DNA of 64,000 nt from Eubacterium sp. MSJ-21 (GTDB lineage: Bacteria; Bacillota; Clostridia; Lachnospirales; Lachnospiraceae). This document shows, one piece after another, positions 9,421-18,151 of this stretch (the first letter of the stretch is position 1; every line of letters starts with the position of its first letter). The position numbers were made by a program, and so were the translations under genes. The notes beneath the pieces were generated by a model. The model was not told the DNA's origin and made no database searches. It saw nothing but the letters and a program-made list of their open reading frames with translations. The stretch is from contig NZ_JAHLPZ010000005.1 in NCBI RefSeq assembly GCF_018918185.1, positions 1 to 64,000 on the forward strand, read 5' to 3'.

Positions 9421-10914
9421 ATGCCAGTTTTCGATTTTTCGAATTCATCGAGTACATCAGACAAGCAGGCAAAGCCTGTCTGTACGTACATGACATTTTT
9501 GTCTGATGCCAAAGAGAAAACACCGGAGGAACCAATCCTGGTGTTAGATAATACAAGCCGTAAATGGGCGCATCATGCGTCCGGGATGTTCGCGAATCAG
9601 AGCAAGCGGACTGCGTTTGAATTCAACGATACAGATGGAACATGGTCTGCGGATATTCTGCGTGTGGATGCGCGGTTTATCAGTCTGATCAAATGGCTCG
9701 GAGATAACCGGATTCCAATCCGTCTGTCCGGACAGAATATGGAAGATGGCTATGCCGTCTATAAGATCCGGGAGACTGCATATGGCGGTGCGACAAAGCT
9801 GTCCGCAGAGGATGGGTTCCTGCAGTTCATGATCGAGCGCCTGCTTGCAAGTAGTGCGGCAGAGGAAGTCGAGGAGGACGAGGACGCGGATGAAGTCGGT
9901 GATGAGATGAAGCTGACAAGCCTGCAGAGCATTTCCGATTTCATGATGTGCGCAGGTAAGACGATGCCGGACAATATCCGCCTGTGGGCACGAAGGAATC
10001 TTGCCGTTGCCCGTTCGAGTGAGGTGTCACAGGAGGAACGACGTCATGCGCAGCGAGCACTATCCATCATGCTGAACGTGCAGTGGAAGAGTAATTATTT
10101 TGAGGCGATAGATCCGGAATGGGCGAGAAAAATCTTAGATGAAGAGCTGTACGGATTAGAGCGTGTCAAGCAGAGAATCATGGAGACAATCATCCAGATC
10201 AACCGGACACATACATTACCGGCGTATGGACTGCTCCTGGTAGGACCGGCAGGAACCGGAAAATCTCAGATTGCGTATGCGGTAGCAAGGATTCTGAAAC
10301 TGCCTTGGACAACGCTTGATATGAGTTCCATCAAGGATCCGGAGCAGCTTACAGGAAGCTCCCGAATCTATGCGAATGCGAAACCCGGAATTATTATGGA
10401 AGCATTCTCGAATGCAGGTGAATCGAATCTGGTATTTATCATCAACGAGCTGGATAAGGCGGCATCCGGCAAGGGAAATGGAAATCCGGCGGATGTGCTT
10501 CTGACACTTCTGGATAACCTTGGATTTACAGATAATTATATGGAATGTATGGTGCCGACGACAGGAGTTTATCCGATTGCAACGGCGAATAATAAGGAGG
10601 ATATCAGTGCACCGATCATGTCGAGATTCGCGGTGATTGATATTCCGGATTATACATTTGAAGAAAAGAAGATTATATTCACGAAGTTTGCAATGCCGAA
10701 GGTACTGAAACGTATCGGGCTTCAGGAAGAGGAGTGTGTGGTGACAGATGCGGGCTTAGATGCAGTGATTCATCAGTTTGAGAATACCACAGGAATTCGG
10801 GATATCGAGCAGGCGGCGGAACATCTGGCAGCAAATGCCTTGTATCAGATTGAGGTAGAGCATGCAGGGCATGTGGTATTTGATGCTGCACAGGTAGAGA
10901 CGTTATTTGCATAA
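9421..10914 (+). CDS. Lon-like AAA+ ATPase without protease domain
   Basis: A 497-aa protein. The linker block ILDEELYGLERVKQRIMETI is the typical Lon pre-ATPase sequence. Walker A is VGPAGTGKSQ, Walker B is NLVFIINELDKAASGKG, sensor 1 is PIATANNKEDISAPIMSRF and a sensor-2/lid region is TTGIRDIEQAAEHLAANAL. The chain ends there, so the Ser-Lys protease domain of Lon is absent. An acidic patch (EEVEEDEDADE) lies near residue 155. The ribosome site is AGAGGGGAA. With the upstream ClpX-like ATPase and the downstream EAL and NYN genes it forms a same-strand cluster of unknown joint function. Confidence 0.87.
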   Translation: MPVFDFSNSSSTSDKQAKPVCTYMTFLSDAKEKTPEEPILVLDNTSRKWAHHASGMFANQSKRTAFEFNDTDGTWSADILRVDARFISLIKWLGDNRIPIRLSGQNMEDGYAVYKIRETAYGGATKLSAEDGFLQFMIERLLASSAAEEVEEDEDADEVGDEMKLTSLQSISDFMMCAGKTMPDNIRLWARRNLAVARSSEVSQEERRHAQRALSIMLNVQWKSNYFEAIDPEWARKILDEELYGLERVKQRIMETIIQINRTHTLPAYGLLLVGPAGTGKSQIAYAVARILKLPWTTLDMSSIKDPEQLTGSSRIYANAKPGIIMEAFSNAGESNLVFIINELDKAASGKGNGNPADVLLTLLDNLGFTDNYMECMVPTTGVYPIATANNKEDISAPIMSRFAVIDIPDYTFEEKKIIFTKFAMPKVLKRIGLQEEECVVTDAGLDAVIHQFENTTGIRDIEQAAEHLAANALYQIEVEHAGHVVFDAAQVETLFA

Positions 10915-10942
10915 TGGGATAGAGGAAAACAGGGAGATTAAT

Positions 10943-12637
10943 ATGTGTGAAAAGTTGGAGTTCGATGAGAAGTACAAAGCATTTACAGAGGTATTGCACC
11001 GGGAGGCTCAGACATTTGAACAGTGTGAGAAAAATGTGGCGCAGGCACTTGCAATTGTTGCAGAGAATCTGAAGCTTGGCAAAGTGAAATATGAGCTGGA
11101 CGCTCCGGTATCCAAGATTCGTCCGCACGGGGAGCATCGGGCTGGAAAATTATTTGACAATCAGAATGGATCATATGGAAAGGCAAAGCATCAGGTATTT
11201 GTACTGCCAGATGGCGGGACGATGACGTTTTCCGTTTATCCGTGTGAGGGTGTGGACGACTCAAAGGAAGATCAGGATACACAGCAGATTTTGCTGAGGG
11301 AGATATATATTCAGTTTAGCCATGTTATGATGCAGGGATTATTGCGCGGCGTATTGCTGACGGATATGGCAACCAGTGTTGCGAATCCGGAGGCATTTAT
11401 GCAGTTTATTGGCAAACAGTTAGCGAGCGGACAGATTCATACCTATACGGTATTTTTCTTCAATGTGCATAATTTCAAATATGTGAATAAGATTTTCCCT
11501 TATGAAGAGGGAGATGTTATATTACGCAATTACGCCGGAATGGTAGATAAGATGTTGCTGGACGATGAGATTATCGCGCGTCTCGGAGGCGACAATTTTG
11601 TCGCATTAGTAAAAAATGAGCGAAGCGGGATTTTTTTATCAAAAATTCAGAATCTCCGTCTATATCATCGGACCGAAATCAAGGAAAAAGAGTTTGTATT
11701 TGGTGCGACAATCGGTGTCAGTAAGCTGGAAGATATCCGGGCGCCGAGAGATGTAATGGCACGCGCAAGTATTGCATATCAGGCTGCCAGACAGAGGGGC
11801 AGCGGAACGGTTGCATTTTATTCGACAGAGATCCAGAATAAAATAATGGAGGCACAGGGAATCATTGCAAGCTTTCTTCCTGCGCTCGCAGCACATGAAT
11901 TTGTGGTCTATTATCAGCCGAAGGTCGATGTTAATTCGAACAAAATCTGTGGTGCAGAGGCATTGGTACGTTGGATGCACGAGGGCAGACTGATTCCGCC
12001 GATGCAGTTTATTCCACAGCTTGAGCGGGAGGGAAGTGTGTGCAGGCTTGATTATTATGTATTGGAGGAGACCTGCCGGTTTATCCGCAAGCAGCTGGAT
12101 GAAGGAAAAAAAGTTCCGTGTATCTCTGTGAATTTCTCCAGAAGACATCTGGAGGAGGATTGTCTGGTGAGAAAAATCGTCAATGTGATTGACAAGTACG
12201 GTATCGATCACAGTTATATCGAGATTGAGCTGACAGAGAGTGAGGATTTCCAGAACTACGAGATTATGTCGGAGATTGTCAATGGACTTCGTAGCGAAGG
12301 CATCGCAACTTCGATTGATGATTTTGGAACCGGTTATTCATCTTTGAATATGATCAAGAAGGTAGATTTGAATGTAATTAAGATTGATAAGTCATTTATT
12401 CCAATGGAGACAGAATATCCGGGCAAAGAGACAGATATGGTAATGTTTGTAAGTATCGTTGATTTGGTGCGCAAGCTTGGTAAGAAGACGATTGCAGAAG
12501 GTGTAGAGACGAAGGAACAGTTACAATATTTAAGACAGGTTGGCTGTGATATTGTGCAGGGATATGTATTTGATAAGCCAATGCCGGAAGCGGACTTTGA
12601 GATACGTCTGGAACGAGGATATGAAGATGGAGAGTAG
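10943..12637 (+). CDS. Degenerate GGDEF plus EAL domain protein (c-di-GMP phosphodiesterase)
   Basis: About 564 aa. The GGDEF domain (~residues 160-310) has a changed signature, RLGGDNF, so cyclase activity is doubtful. The EAL domain is intact in its visible motifs: GAEALVRW, VNFSRRHLE, IEIELTES, DDFGTGYSS, IKIDKSFI, IAEGVETKEQ and QGYVFDKPM. The likely activity is hydrolysis of c-di-GMP to pGpG, perhaps with GTP sensing by the GGDEF part. No membrane segment is seen, so it should be cytosolic. The start at 10943 (MCEKLEFD) has GGGAG 6 nt upstream; the open frame begins at 10907 inside the Lon-like gene. Confidence 0.92.
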   Translation: MCEKLEFDEKYKAFTEVLHREAQTFEQCEKNVAQALAIVAENLKLGKVKYELDAPVSKIRPHGEHRAGKLFDNQNGSYGKAKHQVFVLPDGGTMTFSVYPCEGVDDSKEDQDTQQILLREIYIQFSHVMMQGLLRGVLLTDMATSVANPEAFMQFIGKQLASGQIHTYTVFFFNVHNFKYVNKIFPYEEGDVILRNYAGMVDKMLLDDEIIARLGGDNFVALVKNERSGIFLSKIQNLRLYHRTEIKEKEFVFGATIGVSKLEDIRAPRDVMARASIAYQAARQRGSGTVAFYSTEIQNKIMEAQGIIASFLPALAAHEFVVYYQPKVDVNSNKICGAEALVRWMHEGRLIPPMQFIPQLEREGSVCRLDYYVLEETCRFIRKQLDEGKKVPCISVNFSRRHLEEDCLVRKIVNVIDKYGIDHSYIEIELTESEDFQNYEIMSEIVNGLRSEGIATSIDDFGTGYSSLNMIKKVDLNVIKIDKSFIPMETEYPGKETDMVMFVSIVDLVRKLGKKTIAEGVETKEQLQYLRQVGCDIVQGYVFDKPMPEADFEIRLERGYEDGE

Positions 12638-12640
12638 TTT

Positions 12641-13597
12641 ATGAGTAGTGAAGAAAAACGATATGCATTATTGATTGATTCGGATAATGTATCTGCAAAA
12701 TATATTGATTCAATCTTCGATGAACTGACAGACCGTGGTATGGTAACGGTGCGAAGAATCTATGGAGATTGGGCAAAAAGTGTGAATGGCTGGAACCGGA
12801 CGACGCTGCTCCGGAATTCTATTGTCCCAATCCAGCAGTTTGCTTATACACAGGGTAAGAATGCAACGGACTCCGCGATGATCATTGATGCGATGGATCT
12901 GCTCTATACAGGCAATCTGGATGGATTCTGTCTCGTATCGAGTGACAGTGATTTCACCCGACTGGCAGAGCGCCTGCGTGAGGCAGGCAAGGAAGTGGTC
13001 GGCATGGGTGAGAACAAGACACCGGAAGCATTTGTCAAGGCGTGTACGAGCTTCAAAATGCTGGATGCGCTCATTCGCGAAGATATCTCACAGGTCACGG
13101 ATGAGAAAAATGTTACGAAAGTACCAACCGAGAAGATAGAAAACAGTTCAAATATTACAAGCATTAAGTCTATTCAGAAGGTAATCTATGATATCATTGA
13201 TGGCAATGCGGATAATAACAAACTGACGCATGTCGGCGAGATTGGAAGCAAGCTGCAGGCGCGATTTTCTGATTTCGATGTGCGGAATTATGGGTATTCG
13301 AAGCTTACAACATTTATAAATGAGGCATTTGGAAATTTCGAGGTCATTTCCCAGAATCGTCAGAATTATGTGAAGATAATCGATGATGTTGTACCGAAGA
13401 GGGAAATTGAGGAGCAGATTATTCAGATCCTGAAGAAGAATCCACAGAAGAACAGCAATATGGGACTTCTAAACAGTACGTTAAAAAACGAAAACCGGAA
13501 TTTCAGTATCAAGAAATATGGATACAGCAAATTTTCCAGCTTCCTGAAGAGCTTTGGCTGTTTTAAGATTGAGGGAGATAAGGTGTCGCTACAGTAG
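12641..13597 (+). CDS. NYN domain ribonuclease-like protein with two OST-HTH/LOTUS domains
   Basis: A 318-aa protein. The N-terminal NYN (PIN-like) domain shows the acidic residues of the family: ALLIDSDNVS, GKNATDSAMIIDAMDLL and LVSSDSDFTRLAERLREAGK. Two C-terminal LOTUS/OST-HTH domains follow (~residues 165-245 and 250-318), marked by repeated YGYSKLTTFINE and YGYSKFSSFLKS. This is the bacterial LabA/MARF1-like layout, predicted to bind or cut structured RNA. It starts 3 nt after the EAL gene stop, so the two are co-transcribed, an unusual pairing of c-di-GMP turnover and an RNA nuclease. Confidence 0.9.
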   Translation: MSSEEKRYALLIDSDNVSAKYIDSIFDELTDRGMVTVRRIYGDWAKSVNGWNRTTLLRNSIVPIQQFAYTQGKNATDSAMIIDAMDLLYTGNLDGFCLVSSDSDFTRLAERLREAGKEVVGMGENKTPEAFVKACTSFKMLDALIREDISQVTDEKNVTKVPTEKIENSSNITSIKSIQKVIYDIIDGNADNNKLTHVGEIGSKLQARFSDFDVRNYGYSKLTTFINEAFGNFEVISQNRQNYVKIIDDVVPKREIEEQIIQILKKNPQKNSNMGLLNSTLKNENRNFSIKKYGYSKFSSFLKSFGCFKIEGDKVSLQ

Positions 13598-13677
13598 GCG
13601 GGCATATGAGTTATATGTATGGAAGCGGAAGGAAACGATACGGATGAAAGCGTAAAATACACATAAGGAGAAGACAT

Positions 13678-14421
13678 ATGGGCAAATCCGGAATGAGCGA
13701 AATGGAAGAAGATACAACCAGAGGGGATGAAACGGAAGCGATGAAAGTGCAGGAACATGGAGAAAAAAATAAACGAAAAACGGTTGAGGATAAAGGCAGA
13801 AAAGCATCGACACGTGATGTGGTAAAGCTCTTGAAATGGATTGTGATTCTGGCAGTCGTAGTCATCCTGATTGGAGCCGGTTATAAGCTTGCAAAGCAGC
13901 TTGGCTGGTTCGGACTGAAGCCGGAGGTAAAGACGACGATTCTCACAAGCAGTCAGTTAGAGGAAGTCCTGCAGATCGACGATCTGGCTGTGAGCACTAT
14001 GACATATAACGGAGTCGCGGCAGTGCCACAGAAGAAGCATCCGAACAAGATTGCTTATTATGTATCCTATAATGCCTGTGCAAAAGCAAGCATGAACATG
14101 GAAGAGATCAAAGTGAACATCGACGAGGATGTCCCGGAAGGACAGGCTAAAAAGATTGTAGTCACACTTCCGCGAATCCAGGTGAAAGAAGTTGTCGTGG
14201 ATATGGCATCTATGGACTACATGTTCATAAAAAAGAGTGCAGAAAAATCCGATGTATCCGAAGAAGCCTATGCGGCATGCCTTGCAGATGCAGGTGAAGC
14301 GTGCAGAGGCAATGAAAAACTCCTCGAAATGGCAAGAGAAAATGCGGAAGATACAGTAAAAGCGTTGATCAATCCGATTATCGAGAATCAGGATGCGCCA
14401 TATGAACTGGTGATTGAATAG
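13678..14421 (+). CDS. DUF4230 domain membrane protein
   Basis: A 247-aa protein. A hydrophilic, highly charged N-terminus of ~55 residues precedes one transmembrane helix (LKWIVILAVVVILIGAGY). The extracytoplasmic part carries a DUF4230-like domain (TTILTSSQLEEVLQIDDLAVSTMTYNG...VVTLPRIQVKEVVVD). Function is not established. A paralogue lies directly downstream. The ribosome site is AAGGAG, 6-8 nt before the ATG. Confidence 0.78.
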   Translation: MGKSGMSEMEEDTTRGDETEAMKVQEHGEKNKRKTVEDKGRKASTRDVVKLLKWIVILAVVVILIGAGYKLAKQLGWFGLKPEVKTTILTSSQLEEVLQIDDLAVSTMTYNGVAAVPQKKHPNKIAYYVSYNACAKASMNMEEIKVNIDEDVPEGQAKKIVVTLPRIQVKEVVVDMASMDYMFIKKSAEKSDVSEEAYAACLADAGEACRGNEKLLEMARENAEDTVKALINPIIENQDAPYELVIE

Positions 14422-14439
14422 AAATTTCGGTGGGAGAAA

Positions 14440-15129
14440 ATGAGAATGGAAAAGACGAATAAAAAGATAAGGGGATTGAACCCAAATAGAAAGATAAAAA
14501 GACTTGCAGTATTTTGCCTTGTCGTGTGTATGCTTTTTTCAGCCTGTGGCAAAAAGGAAGAAGCACCGAAGGAAGATTTAAGTCTCACGCAGATGAAATC
14601 GATCTGTGAGCTGGCAACGCTCAAATGTTATTATCATAATGTCGCAAAAATCACGAAGGAAAAAGACGTGCTGTGGTGGGACACAACCGCAGAACTCTGG
14701 ATCGAGTATTCCGGTATCGTAAAGCTCGGCGTGGACATCACGAATCTGGATATGCAGGTCGATGGCAGTCAGGTGACGATCACGATGCCGAAGGCAAAGG
14801 TGCTTAGCTGTCAGGTAGACCAGACATCGCTGGATAAGGACTCCTATTATACAAACCGGGAAGGCCTCGGTGCAGAAAAAATCAACGCGGATGACCAGAC
14901 GGAAGCCATCAAGACTGCACAGGAAAACATGCTGGAGAATGTCCAGTCGGATGAATCCTTGTTGCAGCAGGCGCAGAATCGCGCACAGGATCTGTTAGAG
15001 CAGTATGTGAAGAACGTCGGTGATGCGATGGGAAAAACGTATGAGGTGAGTTTTGTGACTGCGGAGGATGCAGGGACAGCTACGGACAGTACGGAAGTGG
15101 TATCGCCGGAAGAAGACAGTGCAAAATGA
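14440..15129 (+). CDS. DUF4230 domain lipoprotein
   Basis: A 229-aa protein with a basic N-terminus, a hydrophobic core and a lipobox LFSAC (Cys at ~36), so it is predicted to be lipid-anchored outside the membrane. The mature part shares the DUF4230 pattern with the preceding gene (LTQMKSICELATLKCYYHNVAKI; ITMPKAKVLSCQVD). The tail is rich in Asp, Glu and Thr. The ATGs at 14440 and 14446 are both possible starts; GGGAG lies 4 or 10 nt upstream. Co-directional, 18 nt after its paralogue. It ends in TGA. Confidence 0.78.
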   Translation: MRMEKTNKKIRGLNPNRKIKRLAVFCLVVCMLFSACGKKEEAPKEDLSLTQMKSICELATLKCYYHNVAKITKEKDVLWWDTTAELWIEYSGIVKLGVDITNLDMQVDGSQVTITMPKAKVLSCQVDQTSLDKDSYYTNREGLGAEKINADDQTEAIKTAQENMLENVQSDESLLQQAQNRAQDLLEQYVKNVGDAMGKTYEVSFVTAEDAGTATDSTEVVSPEEDSAK

Positions 15130-15165
15130 TCGAAAAATTGATGTGTGTTTTGAGAACCATAAACT

Positions 15166-15203
15166 AAAAGAGCCGATACAACTAAAGTGTACCGGCTCTT
15201 TCG
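15166..15203. terminator. Convergent bidirectional terminator between DUF4230 and bioY
   Basis: Stem AAAGAGCCG (15167-15175) / CGGCTCTTT (15193-15201) is flanked by A-rich and T-rich ends. It can serve the DUF4230 pair on the plus strand and bioY on the minus strand. Confidence 0.75.
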
Positions 15204-15234
15204 TTTCCTTGGAGGGATAGGGATCGAAATTATG

Positions 15235-15801
15235 TTAATCCTCGTCCTCGGCATCTCTGCGCAGATAAATCAGCTTCCGGAATGCCGGTACGATCTGTGC
15301 GGCAACGACTGCTTTCACAAGATCAAGTGCAATAAAAGGAAGAAAACCGGCTACAAAAGCAGCCTTGATACTGCAACCTGATGCGATCATGATCCAGAGA
15401 GAACCGACTGCGTCAACAAGAACAGCGGATAACATAGCAACGATAGTATAACGAATACGATTGTACTTCTTTCCACGGAAGACCGGAATCAAAATGGCGA
15501 TGAAGATAAAGGCGAAGGAAAAACCGCCATAAGTGCCAAATAAGTATCCCGGACCTGCCTGTCCACCGACGAATACCGGAACACCGACCAATCCGAGTAA
15601 CATCCAGATCAGACCGATGAAGAATGATTCTGCAAGTGGAAATACAAGTGCAATCAGAGTGATTACAAAGTTTAAAAGTGTGATGTGTGTTCCGTTTGGC
15701 AGCGGGATGCTGATATAAGCGGATACACACAGGATGGCTGCGAAAAGCGCCATCATGACAATTGAGTAGGTTGAAAATTTGCTTTTTGCTGTTGTGTTCA
15801 T
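15235..15801 (-). CDS. bioY: BioY biotin ECF transporter substrate-binding subunit
   Basis: A 188-aa integral membrane protein with six predicted helices. The BioY signature region PLPNGTHITLLNF followed by GLVGVPVF and GGFSFAF is present, and a charged C-terminus ends in DAEDED. It is the S component that captures biotin and works with an EcfA-A'-T module, which is encoded divergently at 19.5-22.2 kb in this locus. Length is typical. An inverted repeat lies ~25 nt upstream of the start and may be the operator. Confidence 0.93.
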   Translation of the reverse strand: MNTTAKSKFSTYSIVMMALFAAILCVSAYISIPLPNGTHITLLNFVITLIALVFPLAESFFIGLIWMLLGLVGVPVFVGGQAGPGYLFGTYGGFSFAFIFIAILIPVFRGKKYNRIRYTIVAMLSAVLVDAVGSLWIMIASGCSIKAAFVAGFLPFIALDLVKAVVAAQIVPAFRKLIYLRRDAEDED

Positions 15802-15825
15802 TTCTTTTTCTCCATAGTTTCTGTT

Positions 15826-15844
15826 ATAATAGCCGTGCTATTAT
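15826..15844. promoter_or_regulatory. Candidate operator upstream of bioY
   Basis: Perfect inverted repeat ATAATAGC-CGT-GCTATTAT (8-bp arms, 3-bp spacer), 25 nt before the bioY start. BioY genes in Firmicutes are usually controlled by BirA, but this sequence does not match the common TTGTTAAC-type BirA box, so the cognate regulator is unknown. Confidence 0.5.
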
Positions 15845-16111
15845 TGTATTTATACATGGTTATGAAAATCATCCTTGCATTTGGGATTGTTGCGCTTCAT
15901 TGTTAAGCATATAAATGAACGCAAGGAATTTTCCATAGCAGGTACATGATGTAGAATAGCAGATGAAAATAAGAATGTCAACCAAAATCAGATAGAAAAG
16001 TTGACATTGTAAACTTTGGGAAATATAATAGGAACATTGAGTGAGAAAATGGAATGTTTTAATATAGTATATTTGATATAGATAAAGAAAGATATCAGGA
16101 CAAATAAGAGA

Positions 16112-16966
16112 ATGAAGAGCGAATTTGAAAAAATATTTGAACAACTGGCGGATTTTCGTACGCTTGCCGGGTACGATGGCTGGATGATCGGGGCGTGCGT
16201 GTATGCACAGCGGGAAGCAGCAGGAGAACGCGTATCAGACACAGAATTTGGCTGTGAGAATGACCTGACAGTAGTTCAAAATCAGAAAATCAAAATTCAA
16301 AATTCCTGCAAGTCCGAGATTGTGAGAAAAACCTCAAGCTTTGCGGTTATGCGGAATCAGATGGAAGAGGATGGAATCTTGTATCAACTGGAGCTTCATG
16401 TAGTGAAACCGGAGGTGCAGGGCGCAGTTACTAGCAAACAAACAGGTATGGAAGAAAATATGGGCATGAATGTAGAGAAATCAAAGCCGGAAGAACGGCA
16501 GATGGATCTACACCATTCGGTCGAAACGGAAGAAACCGCGGACACAGGCGAGGGAAAAACGTTTTCATTTACACATTTCGATATCCTTCGGTTTGTGGAT
16601 GCAGTAGGCGACACGAATTCGATTCACCGGACGGCGCATGCCGTTGTGCCGGGGCTTTTGATGGTGGAGAGGATGCTTGACATGTGGATGAAAAAACAGC
16701 CGGAAACGGAGACTGATGTAGAGTTGCAGGCAGGAATGCGGGCGGGAATGAAGAACGAGATGCAGGCAGGCGTGCAGGTGGAAACGCAGAATGAGATGCA
16801 GGCGGGAATGCCGGATAGCGGAACGTTTATTTGCAGATTCCGTTTTGAAAAACCGGTATATGTTGATGAGAGACTACACGTGGAGATAAGAAACACGCGG
16901 GGAAAGCAGATCTATGAATGTAAACGAGAGGATAAGGAAATCGTATGGAACATGCGTATATTATAG
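16112..16966 (+). CDS. MaoC-like hotdog-fold protein with low-complexity insert
   Basis: A 284-aa protein. The recognisable part (~residues 148-195: FTHFDILRFVDAVGDTN, then IHRTAHAVVPGLLMVERM) resembles the MaoC-type (R)-hydratase hotdog motif with its Asp/His pair. The segment ~200-235 is a Met/Gln/Ala/Gly-rich repeat (QAGMRAGM, EMQAGV, EMQAGM). The first 110 residues may be a second, diverged hotdog half. It overlaps the thiolase start by 22 nt and leads a thiolase/acyl-CoA ligase/ECF operon. A role in acyl-CoA hydration within a biotin-related acyl pathway is inference. Confidence 0.65.
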   Translation: MKSEFEKIFEQLADFRTLAGYDGWMIGACVYAQREAAGERVSDTEFGCENDLTVVQNQKIKIQNSCKSEIVRKTSSFAVMRNQMEEDGILYQLELHVVKPEVQGAVTSKQTGMEENMGMNVEKSKPEERQMDLHHSVETEETADTGEGKTFSFTHFDILRFVDAVGDTNSIHRTAHAVVPGLLMVERMLDMWMKKQPETETDVELQAGMRAGMKNEMQAGVQVETQNEMQAGMPDSGTFICRFRFEKPVYVDERLHVEIRNTRGKQIYECKREDKEIVWNMRIL

Positions 16967-18090
16967 ACGGACGCCGTAGCTATATCGGTGTCGAAAATGG
17001 AATGTATAAACATCTGCCGGCCGAGATGCTTGCGGCGGAGGTACTCTGCGCGCTAGTACCGGAAGATGTGCGTCAGATGGTCGATGAAGTAATCGTCGGA
17101 AATGGCGTTGGAGCCAGTGGAAATATTGGCAGACTGGCAACGCTTACAGCACATTTCCCGAAAGAAGTTCCTGCATATACGGTGGATATGCAGTGCGGAT
17201 CGGGACTGGAAGCACTGACGATTGCTGCGGCGAAGATAAAAAGTGGACAGGCAGATCTGATCGTGGCAGGTGGTGTGGATAGTTCATCGACGGCACCGCG
17301 CCGGGCGTACAACCGGAATCATCCGGATTATGAACGCTATGGAGGCGAATCATCTTTTTATTCCGTCGCAAAATTTGCACCCGGCGAGCATGATCCGTAT
17401 GCGATGATCCGCGGCGCAGAGCGCGTGGCAGTGGATACGCATATGACCAGACAGGAATTAAATAAATGGGTATTGCGTTCGCATACGCTTGCCAAACAGG
17501 CAAGAGAGGCCGGTGTGCTTGAACCATATCTGGTCGGCGTGCAAGGGGCTGCTGCGGATGCGGGCATCCGGGATCGCATGAGTGAACGGTTCTTAGATAA
17601 GCTGCCGCCGCTTTTGCCGGACGGAGCGGTACTAACAGCCGGAAATACATGCTTGATGCATGATGGAGCGGCATTTTTGATGGTGGCATCGGAGCGTTAT
17701 ATGAAGGAATATAATCTGACACCGCTTGCAGAAATCGTCGATTCCGTAACGGTTGGCGGCAACCCGGACAAGAGCCCGGAGACAGCAATATTGGCGATTC
17801 AGAAATTACTTGCCAAGACGGGACACACGGCAGAGGATATCGCAGTGTTTGAGTGTAATGAGGCGTTCGCAGTAATTGATGAGCTTTTTGCGCGTGCCTA
17901 TCCGGAAGCAGTTGACCGTTACAACCGGTATGGTGGGGCACTCGCATATGGACATCCATATGGCGCCTCAGGCGGTATTATCACGATACATGCATGCCGG
18001 GCGCTGCAGGAGACACCGGGCTATGCGGTATGCAGCATTGCGGCAGCGGGAGGCATCGGACATGCGCTGTTGCTGCGGGCGAGGGTGTAA
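16945..18090 (+). CDS. Thiolase-family acyltransferase (YhfS-like)
   Basis: A 381-aa thiolase. The nucleophilic Cys sits in VDMQCGSGLEAL (~residue 88), NEAF is present (ECNEAFAVIDE), and the His motif is GGALAYGHPYGASGG. The last Cys motif is altered: the family's C-x-GGG reads VCSIAAAGGIG here, so the Claisen/thiolytic chemistry may differ. In Bacillus subtilis, yhfS (thiolase), yhfT (acyl-CoA ligase) and a bioY gene form one biotin-regulated operon, and the same three functions are clustered here. The start codon lies within the preceding gene. Confidence 0.9.
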   Translation: MEHAYIIDGRRSYIGVENGMYKHLPAEMLAAEVLCALVPEDVRQMVDEVIVGNGVGASGNIGRLATLTAHFPKEVPAYTVDMQCGSGLEALTIAAAKIKSGQADLIVAGGVDSSSTAPRRAYNRNHPDYERYGGESSFYSVAKFAPGEHDPYAMIRGAERVAVDTHMTRQELNKWVLRSHTLAKQAREAGVLEPYLVGVQGAAADAGIRDRMSERFLDKLPPLLPDGAVLTAGNTCLMHDGAAFLMVASERYMKEYNLTPLAEIVDSVTVGGNPDKSPETAILAIQKLLAKTGHTAEDIAVFECNEAFAVIDELFARAYPEAVDRYNRYGGALAYGHPYGASGGIITIHACRALQETPGYAVCSIAAAGGIGHALLLRARV

Positions 18091-18151
18091 ATTATCACAA
18101 ATAGTCTGGGTGCAGGTCATGCATCCGGCAGAATGAAAAAGGAAATATGAC

